From the NCBI RefSeq assembly GCF_002078015.1, contig NZ_LWBP01000207.1, positions 1-64,000 of the forward strand: 64,000 nucleotides of DNA, written 5' to 3'. A model generated the notes under the pieces. It was not told the DNA's origin. It ran no database searches and saw only the letters and a program-made list of their open reading frames with translations. Below, in pieces: positions 17,657 to 25,488 of the stretch. A program made the translations under genes and the position numbers. Origin of the DNA: Niastella populi. GTDB taxonomy: Bacteria > Bacteroidota > Bacteroidia > Chitinophagales > Chitinophagaceae. Each line of letters starts with the position of its first letter. The stretch's first letter is position 1.

Positions 17657-19792
17657 ATGATGAGAAAAAATGTACAAAGCCTGGTTGCCTGCTTAGTGTG
17701 TTTAGGTGCCCTGTCAATTGCCCGTGCGCAAACAAGGTGCGGATCGATGGAGCTGCTCGCAAACACTTTTAAAAAGAACCTGACCCTTAAAACCAGATTC
17801 GAAACACAGAACCGTAACATTACCAGGGCGATCGCAGCCAGAAAAGTAATGGCTCAGCAGCTTCGCATAGAAGGCACTACCGCATACATTCCCGTAGTAT
17901 TCCATGTTGTATTACAAAATCCCGGCCTGGTTACCGATGCCCAGATCCAGGCGCAGGTAGATCAGCTCAACCTCGATTTCGGCGGGGTAAATCCTGATTC
18001 AACCAAAATAAGGGCTTTCTTCAAACCAAGATTTGCCAAAACAAATATTCAGTTCAGGCTGGCGCAGCGCACGCCGGGTAATGAACCCAGCAATGGTATC
18101 GAACGCATAACCACTTCACACGCCAGTTTTGGGTTAAACGACAGCAGGGTTAAATATGCCGCTACCGGCGGTGCCGATGCATGGGATAACAGCCGGTTCT
18201 TCAACGTGTGGATCACCGATCTGTCGCAAGGTTACCTCGGTTATTCAACTTTCCCCGGCAGCAGCGTACCGGCTGAAGACGGTATTGTAATAAGGTACAC
18301 CTCATTGCCGGGCGGTGTGGCGCCTTATAATAAAGGCCGTACGCTGGTACATGAAACCGGGCACTTCTTTTACCTGTTCCATACCTGGGGCGATGACGTG
18401 GGTTGTTCCGGCAATGATGAAATAGATGATACCCCCAACCAGGCCAATTATACATCGGGTTGCCCCGGTGACCCCGTTAGGCTTGATGCCTGTACCACGA
18501 GCGGTAACGGCATCATGTACGAAAATTTCATGGATTATACCGACGACGCATGTATGGTAATGTATACGTTGGATCAGAAAGACCGCATGGAAGCCGCAAT
18601 GAATACCTATCGCGCTTCGCTGTTGACCTCCAACGGCGCCGACCCGGTAATTGCGTTCAACCTCGATGCGGCGGCCAAAAGCATCACTACGCCGTTACAG
18701 CGTTTGTGCAGCGCTACGTTTTCGCCGGTGATCACTTTACGCAACCGGGGAGCCCAAACACTTACCACCGTCACCATTCAGGCCACTATCGATAATGGCA
18801 CTGTAACTACCACCACCTGGACGGGCTCGCTGGCTTCATTACAGGAAACCAGTGTAACGTTGAATTCAATGACCGTTCCCGCTGAAGGCACGCATATCCT
18901 GAATGTAGTGGTATCACAACCCAATGGCAGTACCGATGAAAATACTTCCAACGACGTTATAACGCAAACCTTCCAGTATTACCTGCCGCTATCACCGCCA
19001 TTGACCCAAAGTTTTGAAAATGCCGCCTTTCCACCCGCAGGCTGGGATGTGGTAAATGCCGATAACCGCATTACCTGGGAACGGGTGACCGGCGTTGGTA
19101 AAACAGGTAATGCAGCGGTGGTGATGCGCAATTTTGATTACCAGTTCAGCGGTCAGCGCGATCTTCTTCGCCTGCCGGTGATGAATATTGCCAATGTCGA
19201 TTCGGCATACATTACCTTCCAGGTGGCGGCGGCCGTCAGAACCGATCCTAAAACAAGCGGTAACGAATGGGATACGCTGCAGGTACTGGCGAGCAAGGAT
19301 TGCGGCGCCACCTTTACCAGCATTTATAAAAAATGGGGGAGTGAGCTTATAACCCGGAGCGAAGCAACTTCCACAGCCTTTACACCTGCGGCCAGTGAAT
19401 GGCGTAAAGATTCGGTGAACCTGACGTCTTATATAGGGGCCGGAGAAATATTACTGGCCTTCGCCAATACCAGCAAACAGGAGAATAATATTTACCTCGA
19501 CGATATAAATGTTTACAGCTTAACTATCGATCCGGTGGTTAAGGCAAAAGGCTTCGTTATTTCGCCTAACCCTACCAGGGGCAGAATAAACATACAGTTC
19601 TATCCAAATGCAGCGCTGGTAAAAGGCATCAATATTTTTACAGGCACCGGCCAGCGGGTAAGCTCACTTAAAGTGAATGCACCCGGCAGTCATATTTACA
19701 GTTTCGATATGTCGCGTTATGCCAGCGGCGTTTATATTGTACAGGTTGTGCTGGGTGACAGGGTTATAACACAGAAAGTAATTAAGAGATAA
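17657..19792 (+). CDS. M43-type (pappalysin-like) metalloprotease with T9SS sorting domain
   Basis: The 711-residue protein has a signal peptide (about residues 1-24), a pro-region, and an M43 catalytic domain (about 75-320). Its zinc motif is HETGHFFYLFH at residues 232-242, and the Met-turn is NFMDYTDDACM (about 290-300). Paired cysteines around 250-280 fit the family. The Gly that normally follows the second zinc histidine by three positions is Tyr239. A CARDB-like beta-domain (about 335-440) and a jellyroll adhesive module (about 445-630) follow. The C-terminus has ISPNPTRG and ends in a basic KR, a T9SS type A sorting signal. It is a secreted endopeptidase, with protein target unknown. 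Confidence 0.88.
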   Translation: MMRKNVQSLVACLVCLGALSIARAQTRCGSMELLANTFKKNLTLKTRFETQNRNITRAIAARKVMAQQLRIEGTTAYIPVVFHVVLQNPGLVTDAQIQAQVDQLNLDFGGVNPDSTKIRAFFKPRFAKTNIQFRLAQRTPGNEPSNGIERITTSHASFGLNDSRVKYAATGGADAWDNSRFFNVWITDLSQGYLGYSTFPGSSVPAEDGIVIRYTSLPGGVAPYNKGRTLVHETGHFFYLFHTWGDDVGCSGNDEIDDTPNQANYTSGCPGDPVRLDACTTSGNGIMYENFMDYTDDACMVMYTLDQKDRMEAAMNTYRASLLTSNGADPVIAFNLDAAAKSITTPLQRLCSATFSPVITLRNRGAQTLTTVTIQATIDNGTVTTTTWTGSLASLQETSVTLNSMTVPAEGTHILNVVVSQPNGSTDENTSNDVITQTFQYYLPLSPPLTQSFENAAFPPAGWDVVNADNRITWERVTGVGKTGNAAVVMRNFDYQFSGQRDLLRLPVMNIANVDSAYITFQVAAAVRTDPKTSGNEWDTLQVLASKDCGATFTSIYKKWGSELITRSEATSTAFTPAASEWRKDSVNLTSYIGAGEILLAFANTSKQENNIYLDDINVYSLTIDPVVKAKGFVISPNPTRGRINIQFYPNAALVKGINIFTGTGQRVSSLKVNAPGSHIYSFDMSRYASGVYIVQVVLGDRVITQKVIKR

Positions 19793-19814
19793 TTCCGGTC
19801 TATAAACTTTCAGC

Positions 19815-19878
19815 TGCCGGTTACCAGTTCCCGGTTTCCGGGGCCCGGTAACTGGCAACCGGTAACTGGTAACTATAG
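19815..19878. repeat. word-repeat tract (GGTAACTGG type) between convergent genes
   Basis: Copies of CCGGTTACC, AGTTCCCGG, CCCGGTAACTGG, CCGGTAACTGG and GGTAACT are arranged as two opposing arms around GGGGCCC. The last unit contains the stop codon (CTA at 19873-19875) of the leftward ABC gene. Related words occur at 24015-24041, 55938-55983 and 59949-60011. Confidence 0.75.
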
Positions 19879-21321
19879 TTTATTAACTTTCAGATCGCCA
19901 TTATTCAACACTGCCGCATGTGAAATACAGGAAGGTAAATCCTTGCTATAATGACTTACATACAGCAACGTGGTATTGAACGTTTCACAAAGCTGATCGA
20001 TCAGTTGTTTAAAATAAGCGATCTGTTCTTCATCGAGCCCCTGGCAGGGTTCATCCAAAATAAGCAGCGGCGGGTTTTTGACGAGCGCCCTTGCCAGCAA
20101 CACCATCCGCTGCTGACCCAGCGAAAGTTGAAATAGCGGCCGGTGCTGCACCTGTTGCAACTGCAATAGTTCTATCCAGGCCTTTACCTGTTCCTGTTGA
20201 GCGGTAGAAATTATTTTAAACAGCCCGATGGTATCGAACAAACCCGAAGCAATTACATCAAAACAGGAAGTACCCCGGTCAAAGTACAAATGCAGTTCGG
20301 GCGAAACAAAGCCAATGCGGCGTTTGATATCCCAGATGCTTTCCCCGCTGCCCCGGCGTTTATCGAATAAATACAGCTCATTGGCATATGCCTGCGGATT
20401 ATCGGCCGTTACCAGGCTCAGCAAGGTGCTTTTACCTGCCCCGTTTGGTCCGGATATGCTCCAGCACTCGCCTTTCTTCACCTCCCAGTGAATATTGTTC
20501 AGAATTACTTTCCCGCCATACTGAATGGTCACATTCACCATTTTTACCGCATTGGTGAAGTGGTTGCTTTCTGCCGCTGCCTTTAATTTATTGATTGTTC
20601 CCGTTGGCAGGGCAGGGGCTGCCCCGGCGCTTTGAATTGGCCATTCCTGTTTTTTACCCGTTTTTACCAGCCGCCCGTCCTCCAACACGGCCACATGGGT
20701 CATACAACCGGGCAATTCCTGGGGCGGCGTTATCAGTACAATGGTAATGCCGCTGGCAACTATTGAGTCAATAAGGCGGTGCAGCGTTTGCCGGCCTTCC
20801 ACATCGAGCCCGGTAAACGGGTTGTCCATAATAAGCACAGCCGGATCGAGGAACAGGGCTTTGGCCAGTTGCAGGCGTTTATTCTCCCCGTTCGACAGCT
20901 GGATGAGCGGTTCCTGCAGCACATGGGTCAGGTGCAGTTGTTCAACCCAGTTTTTGCCGGGTGCCGCGTTTATCAGCGGCTGCAAAACCTCCTGAACGGT
21001 GACCGTATCCTCCGAATCGGAAGCATTGTACCGTTGCTGGTAATAAAAATCGCTGGTGTTCGACCGGTTTTTGAAATGATGCTGTTGTTCTATAAGAAGA
21101 ATACGGTTGGCATGGCTGTGATGGGGCAGGTGCCAGGCAACCGTTCCCTGGTGAAATACCCGGCCGGCAAGGGCATGGGCAAGGGTGGTTTTACCACTGC
21201 CCGATTTACCTACGATAGCCCATTGCTCACCGGGTTGAATGGTAAGATGAATATTCTTTAATATATCGATATTGTTGAACGAAACCGAAACATCGGTCAG
21301 TTCGACCAGTGCTGCACTCAT
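19873..21321 (-). CDS. ABC protein with two ATPase domains (ModF-like)
   Basis: The 482-residue protein has two ABC ATPase domains and no membrane segment. Domain 1 has Walker A GKSGSGKTT (38-46), signature LSNGENKR (142-149) and Walker B VLIMDNP (162-168), with Asn167 in place of the catalytic Glu. Its switch-loop reads LITPP, so the usual His is absent. Domain 2 has Walker A GPNGAGKST (291-299), signature LSLGQQRM (399-406), Walker B LLILDEP (419-425) and switch His457. The arrangement resembles ModF/PhrA-type cytosolic proteins, often linked to molybdate genes; no such gene is nearby. Only one of the two domains looks hydrolytically competent. It is divergent from the parE leader. Confidence 0.85.
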   Translation of the reverse strand: MSAALVELTDVSVSFNNIDILKNIHLTIQPGEQWAIVGKSGSGKTTLAHALAGRVFHQGTVAWHLPHHSHANRILLIEQQHHFKNRSNTSDFYYQQRYNASDSEDTVTVQEVLQPLINAAPGKNWVEQLHLTHVLQEPLIQLSNGENKRLQLAKALFLDPAVLIMDNPFTGLDVEGRQTLHRLIDSIVASGITIVLITPPQELPGCMTHVAVLEDGRLVKTGKKQEWPIQSAGAAPALPTGTINKLKAAAESNHFTNAVKMVNVTIQYGGKVILNNIHWEVKKGECWSISGPNGAGKSTLLSLVTADNPQAYANELYLFDKRRGSGESIWDIKRRIGFVSPELHLYFDRGTSCFDVIASGLFDTIGLFKIISTAQQEQVKAWIELLQLQQVQHRPLFQLSLGQQRMVLLARALVKNPPLLILDEPCQGLDEEQIAYFKQLIDQLCETFNTTLLYVSHYSKDLPSCISHAAVLNNGDLKVNKL

Positions 21322-21478
21322 AAAATCTGGTTATCTGATGAATCGGGCTGCAACTTAAGTATTAAACCATTGAAACTGATGGTTTGATGCCGGTTTTAAT
21401 ACCGAATCCGGGTTTTGAAAGCATAGATCAACCCCTTTATATGCTTACAGCTAATATTGAATTGATATACAGTTATTA

Positions 21479-21571
21479 AGGATATATTTCGGGGATATCC
21501 CGGCCCTGATTAAGGCCGTGATATTTCGGAAACATCTCCGGAATATCTCGGGGATATCTCCGGAATATCTC
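21479..21571. repeat. word-repeat tract (GGAATATCTC / GGGGATATCTCC)
   Basis: Reiterated near-palindromic words GGGGATATCCCGG, GATATTTCGG, GGAATATCTCG, GGGGATATCTCC and GGAATATCTC cover about 90 nt. The spacing between GATAT cores is mostly 15-16 nt at the right end. It lies between divergent genes, upstream of the parE promoter. Confidence 0.7.
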
Positions 21572-21800
21572 AAATTCTCCAATGAAAAAAAGTAGGGGTT
21601 CCCGCCAACTTACCCCGGTAACAGGTTTCGGATTGCGGCAGGCCGGTACATAGGTGTTTGGTTCTCAGCAATTTTAGTCACGCCGGCGCAAAGGTCAGTA
21701 ACCCATTCTTTTCAGCCTGTTAACGCGGCGGACCGGCAATTTTTTTGAATTTTCCACATTAGTTAATAACTCTCTAAAAAAACCGTAACCGTCATTTGGC

Positions 21801-21808
21801 TATATTTG
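21801..21808 (+). promoter_or_regulatory. candidate parE promoter -7 element
   Basis: TATATTTG matches TAnnTTTG. No clean TTTG occurs 19-21 nt upstream. It is the only good -7 match I found in the 300 nt before parE. Confidence 0.45.
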
Positions 21809-22103
21809 CCCGTTCAGGCGTTTTTGGTGTACGTTTTGCACACAGGGTGCGGCTATTCCGAAATAGGAGTGCCTGGAAGGCTAATAAATTGAAAATGAAT
21901 AATATATAACCGGGTGGCTGCTTAATCCCCGAGGGTAATAATGTGCTGAATAGCGAACAAACGTATAAGGGAGCGTTCCCGGTGATGTTCGGAACCAGGC
22001 CCGGAATTGTACATTAGCTGGTGATATAAAAGAAAAAACGCATTTGAGTTATACAAGCTCAACCATACTCAAAACTCAGAACTTAGAAGAATCCGTATAA
22101 AAC

Positions 22104-24005
22104 ATGGCAAAAGAAAAAGACAACCTGTTTGATTATACCGAAGACTCGATTCGATCGCTCGACTGGCGTGAACACATTCGCCTGCGCCCGGGTATGTATA
22201 TCGGTAAATTGGGCGATGGTTCCAGCCCCGATGACGGCATTTACGTTTTGATCAAGGAAGTGATCGATAACTGTATCGACGAGTATACCATGGGTTATGG
22301 TAAACAGGTAGATATTGACATCAGCGAAAAATCGGTTACTGTACGCGATTATGGACGCGGTATTCCGTTAGGTAAAGTGGTTGAGGTGGTGAGCAAGATC
22401 AATACCGGCGCCAAATACGACAGCAAGGCATTCCAGAAAAGCGTAGGTTTGAACGGGGTAGGTACCAAGGCGGTGAATGCCCTTAGCACTTATTTCAAAG
22501 TGACCGCCTTTCGGGAGGGCAGGGAAAAAACAGCCGAGTTTGAACGCGGCGTGCTTACCAAAGAGCACAAAGAAAATAAAACGACGGAAAGTAACGGTAC
22601 ACTGGTTACTTTCATCCCCGATGATACGGTATTCAAGAACTTCCATTACATTCACGAGTACCTCGAAAGCCAGATCTGGAACTACTGTTACCTCAATGCC
22701 GGTTTGGCCATTAACTTCAACGGCAAAAAGTTCGTTAGTAAGAACGGCCTGCTCGATCTGTTACAACGCAAAACCAATGAAGACGAGCTGCGCTATCCCA
22801 TCATTCACCTCAAAGGCGAAGACATTGAAGTAGCGCTTACCCACGAGAACCAGTATGGCGAAGAGTATTATTCATTCGTAAACGGTCAGTATACCACCCA
22901 GGGCGGTACCCACCTTGCGGCCTTCCGCGAGGCGGTGGTGAAAACCCTGCGTGACTTCTATAAAAAAGATTATGACGCGGCCGATATCCGCGCCAGCATT
23001 TGCGCCGCTGTTTCGGTACGTGTACAGGAGCCGGTGTTTGAATCGCAAACAAAAACGAAACTGGGCTCACAGGTTGTGTATGAAGGCGGCCCCTCTATGC
23101 GCAACTTCGTAGGTGATTTTATGAGCAGGGAGCTCGACAACTACCTGCACCGAAACCCCACAGTGGCCGATGCAATGAAAAAACGCATCGAGCAAAGCGA
23201 GCGGGAGCGGAAGGAACTGGCCGGTATTAAAAAACTGGCGAACGAGCGCGCTAAAAAAGCCAACCTGCACAACCGCAAGTTGCGCGATTGCCGTTACCAC
23301 CTTAACGATGAGCCAACAGGCCGCGATAAGGAAACCATTATGGAAAAGGCCAAGGAGAGCACCATCTTTATTACCGAGGGTGACTCGGCGAGCGGTTCCA
23401 TTACCAAATCGCGTAACGTGGAAACACAGGCCGTATTCAGCCTGCGCGGTAAACCGTTGAACTGTTTTTCGCTCACCAAAAAAGTGGTGTACGAGAACGA
23501 AGAGTTCAACTTGTTGCAACACGCATTGAATATTGAAGAAGGGTATGAAGGGCTGCGTTACAACAACATCGTAATAGCTACCGATGCCGATGTGGATGGT
23601 ATGCACATTCGCCTGTTGATGATGACCTTCTTCCTGCAGTTCTTCCCCGACCTGGTAAAGAACGGTCACGTATTTATTCTGGAAACGCCGCTGTTCCGCG
23701 TTCGCGATAAAAAGCAAACATTCTATTGCTACGATGAAGCGGAAAAGCAACAGGCCATCAAAAAACTGGGCGGCAAACCTGAGATCACCCGCTTTAAAGG
23801 ACTGGGTGAAATTTCGCCCGAAGAGTTTGCCCGGTTTATTGGTCCGGAAATGCGTAAACAGCCGGTGATCATAGAACAGGGTGAGCACGTACAGCAACTG
23901 CTGGAATACTATATGGGTAAGAACACCCAGGAGCGCCAGGAGTTCATTATCGATAACCTGCGGGTGGAGCTGGATCTGGTGGATGAAACAGAAGAAAAGA
24001 AATAG
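22104..24005 (+). CDS. parE: DNA topoisomerase IV subunit B
   Basis: The 633-residue ATPase subunit has the GHKL motifs [18 protein letters not shown] and [14 protein letters not shown] in the first 130 residues. A transducer domain follows, then a TOPRIM domain with EGDSASG (about 425) and [10 protein letters not shown] (about 490), and the C-terminal KGLGE segment. The length fits ParE, and ParC is encoded 1.5 kb downstream in the same direction, which separates it from GyrB. With ParC it decatenates daughter chromosomes using ATP. The leader is unusually long. Confidence 0.93.
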   Translation: MAKEKDNLFDYTEDSIRSLDWREHIRLRPGMYIGKLGDGSSPDDGIYVLIKEVIDNCIDEYTMGYGKQVDIDISEKSVTVRDYGRGIPLGKVVEVVSKINTGAKYDSKAFQKSVGLNGVGTKAVNALSTYFKVTAFREGREKTAEFERGVLTKEHKENKTTESNGTLVTFIPDDTVFKNFHYIHEYLESQIWNYCYLNAGLAINFNGKKFVSKNGLLDLLQRKTNEDELRYPIIHLKGEDIEVALTHENQYGEEYYSFVNGQYTTQGGTHLAAFREAVVKTLRDFYKKDYDAADIRASICAAVSVRVQEPVFESQTKTKLGSQVVYEGGPSMRNFVGDFMSRELDNYLHRNPTVADAMKKRIEQSERERKELAGIKKLANERAKKANLHNRKLRDCRYHLNDEPTGRDKETIMEKAKESTIFITEGDSASGSITKSRNVETQAVFSLRGKPLNCFSLTKKVVYENEEFNLLQHALNIEEGYEGLRYNNIVIATDADVDGMHIRLLMMTFFLQFFPDLVKNGHVFILETPLFRVRDKKQTFYCYDEAEKQQAIKKLGGKPEITRFKGLGEISPEEFARFIGPEMRKQPVIIEQGEHVQQLLEYYMGKNTQERQEFIIDNLRVELDLVDETEEKK

Positions 24006-24014
24006 TGAATTGTT

Positions 24015-24101
24015 CCCGGTAACCAGGTTCCTGTTACCGGGCAAAAAGCGAAGGTGTGCCACCCTTGCTTTCAGCGTTGACAGGAAAGTGTGGCACACCT
24101 T
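24015..24101. repeat. two inverted repeats downstream of parE
   Basis: CCCGGTAAC / GTTACCGGG (24015-24023 and 24033-24041) form a 9-bp hairpin. AAGGTGTGCCAC / GTGGCACACCTT (24051-24062 and 24090-24101) form a perfect 12-bp inverted repeat with a 27-nt loop. The second shares its core GTGTGCCAC with the repeat after parC at 28023-28055. Confidence 0.8.
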
Positions 24102-24191
24102 GAAGCCCTGCAGCTTGTAACGTGCAACATAGAACAGACAATTGGAAGTGCCAATGCCATTTCATATTGTAGAAAGATTAAAAGGATCACA

Positions 24192-25037
24192 ATGATTCAT
24201 ATTGTATTTAACGAACCAGACGTAGAAGTCCTGAAAAAAGCCATCGAGCTCGATGAAACATTACAGGGTGAGGTAATTCAGATAAAAGATGATTACGCGG
24301 TTGGACCGATAAAAGATATATATACAGAAGAGGGCATGGAAGCGCGCAAACAATGGTGGCGCGAGGTGCTGGCCGGCGGCGATTATGAAGGAAAGGTGGA
24401 TGCCGGCGAGGTAGATGATATGAAAACCGTTGTAGACCTGATAGTACAACTGGCCCGCACACCCGACGAACTGGTGTACATCTGGGCTGCCCAGAACAAA
24501 CATGATGTAAGCGGTTATTACTGGTTGATGAGCCAGTTGAAAGATTTTCAGGGAAGGCTGTATATTCTGTACCTGAACAACCTGCCGTTCATCAATGAAA
24601 AAGGATTGATCTTTTATCCCGAATGGTTAAGTCATATTCCGCCAAAAGAATTCCTTAAGGCCAAAAAGCTGGCGCGGCCCATTACATTGAGCGAATTTGA
24701 AGTGGACCCCGATGAGTGGACGCGCCTGCAGAATGAAGAAAAAGGCGTTCGCCTGCTGGAAGGTGGAAAGAAACTGGGCCAGAAGGATTACGACTTTTAC
24801 GACGAGGACCTGAAGAAGTTCATCACCAACGACTGGCAGAAGGCCAGCAAGATCATTCATAATTTCCTGAACAAAAGCAAAAATACAACCGGCGACGCCT
24901 TTATTTTATGGCGGTTGAAACAAATACTGGCCGGCGGAAATTACGATGTGCAGGGCGAACTGAAGGGGATGAAAGATTTTGAGGTGAAAGGTAAGAGCGC
25001 ACAGGCAGCTGCAGTAACCGAGGAAGCGCAGCAATAA
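24192..25037 (+). CDS. DUF1835 domain-containing protein
   Basis: The ATG at 24192 gives a 281-residue protein. The beginning MIHIVFNEPDVEVLKKAIEL and the later IKDDYAVGPIKDIYTEEG match DUF1835. A helical second half contains LSEFEVDPDEWTRL and a C-terminal DUF3658-like segment ending in a low-complexity Ala/Glu/Gln tail. The family function is unknown. It sits between parE and DUF4260/parC, all co-directional, with 7 nt to the next gene. The alternative start 102 nt upstream lies in repeat-rich sequence and is unlikely. Confidence 0.85.
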   Translation: MIHIVFNEPDVEVLKKAIELDETLQGEVIQIKDDYAVGPIKDIYTEEGMEARKQWWREVLAGGDYEGKVDAGEVDDMKTVVDLIVQLARTPDELVYIWAAQNKHDVSGYYWLMSQLKDFQGRLYILYLNNLPFINEKGLIFYPEWLSHIPPKEFLKAKKLARPITLSEFEVDPDEWTRLQNEEKGVRLLEGGKKLGQKDYDFYDEDLKKFITNDWQKASKIIHNFLNKSKNTTGDAFILWRLKQILAGGNYDVQGELKGMKDFEVKGKSAQAAAVTEEAQQ

Positions 25038-25044
25038 CATTTCT

Positions 25045-25404
25045 ATGAAAAAGATAATTGCCCTTGAAGAAACGGCGATGTTCGCGTTAAGCATAGTGCT
25101 GTTTAGCCAGCTTTCATTTGCCTGGTGGTGGTATCTGGGGCTGATACTTGCGCCTGATTTGAGCATGTTGGGTTATGCAGTTAATACCCGCATTGGTGCG
25201 CTGATGTATAACTTTTTTCATCATAAAGGCGTAGCTATCATTGTGTATGCAGGCGGCCTTTACCTGGCGAATGAAGGACTGCAGTTAGCGGGTATCATTT
25301 TATTTGGTCATTCAAGCATGGACAGGATGTTGGGATATGGATTGAAGTACCCCGATAGTTTTCAGAACACGCATTTGGGAATGATAGGTAAGGAGAGAAG
25401 TTGA
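25045..25404 (+). CDS. DUF4260 family membrane protein
   Basis: The 119-residue protein has three or four hydrophobic segments (about residues 10-30, 33-50, 62-80 and 83-95). Motifs PDLSMLGY, NFFHHKG and HSSMDRMLGYGLKY match the DUF4260 family. It starts 7 nt after the DUF1835 gene and precedes parC. Biochemical role unknown. Confidence 0.85.
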   Translation: MKKIIALEETAMFALSIVLFSQLSFAWWWYLGLILAPDLSMLGYAVNTRIGALMYNFFHHKGVAIIVYAGGLYLANEGLQLAGIILFGHSSMDRMLGYGLKYPDSFQNTHLGMIGKERS

Positions 25405-25452
25405 GGAGTAGATAAATTAATGTGTTAACCGGTTGGTATAAAAAGACTGCGC

Positions 25453-25484
25453 AACCAGAAACCAAAAACCAGAAACTATAAACT
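25453..25484. repeat. short word-repeat (AACCAGAAACC) before parC
   Basis: AACCAGAAACC, AAAAACCAGAAAC and TATAAACT reiterate just upstream of the parC start, ending 5 nt before the ATG. A similar AAACCATAAACC tract occurs at 50121-50153. Confidence 0.55.
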
Positions 25485-25488
25485 GATA

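Larger units (their letters stand above)
21322..22103. other. 782-nt divergent spacer with long parE leader
   Basis: This separates the ABC gene and parE. It contains the repeat tract at 21479-21571 and a good -7 box at 21801-21808, so parE mRNA would carry a leader of nearly 290 nt. The leader has local inverted words but no riboswitch I recognise and no plausible coding frame. Confidence 0.45.

Noticed and set aside
23067-24098. 343-codon open frame on the strand opposite parE
   Set aside because: It lies wholly antisense to conserved ParE motifs and its translation is Phe/His/Gln-rich with no family pattern; such long shadows are common opposite GC-rich coding DNA.
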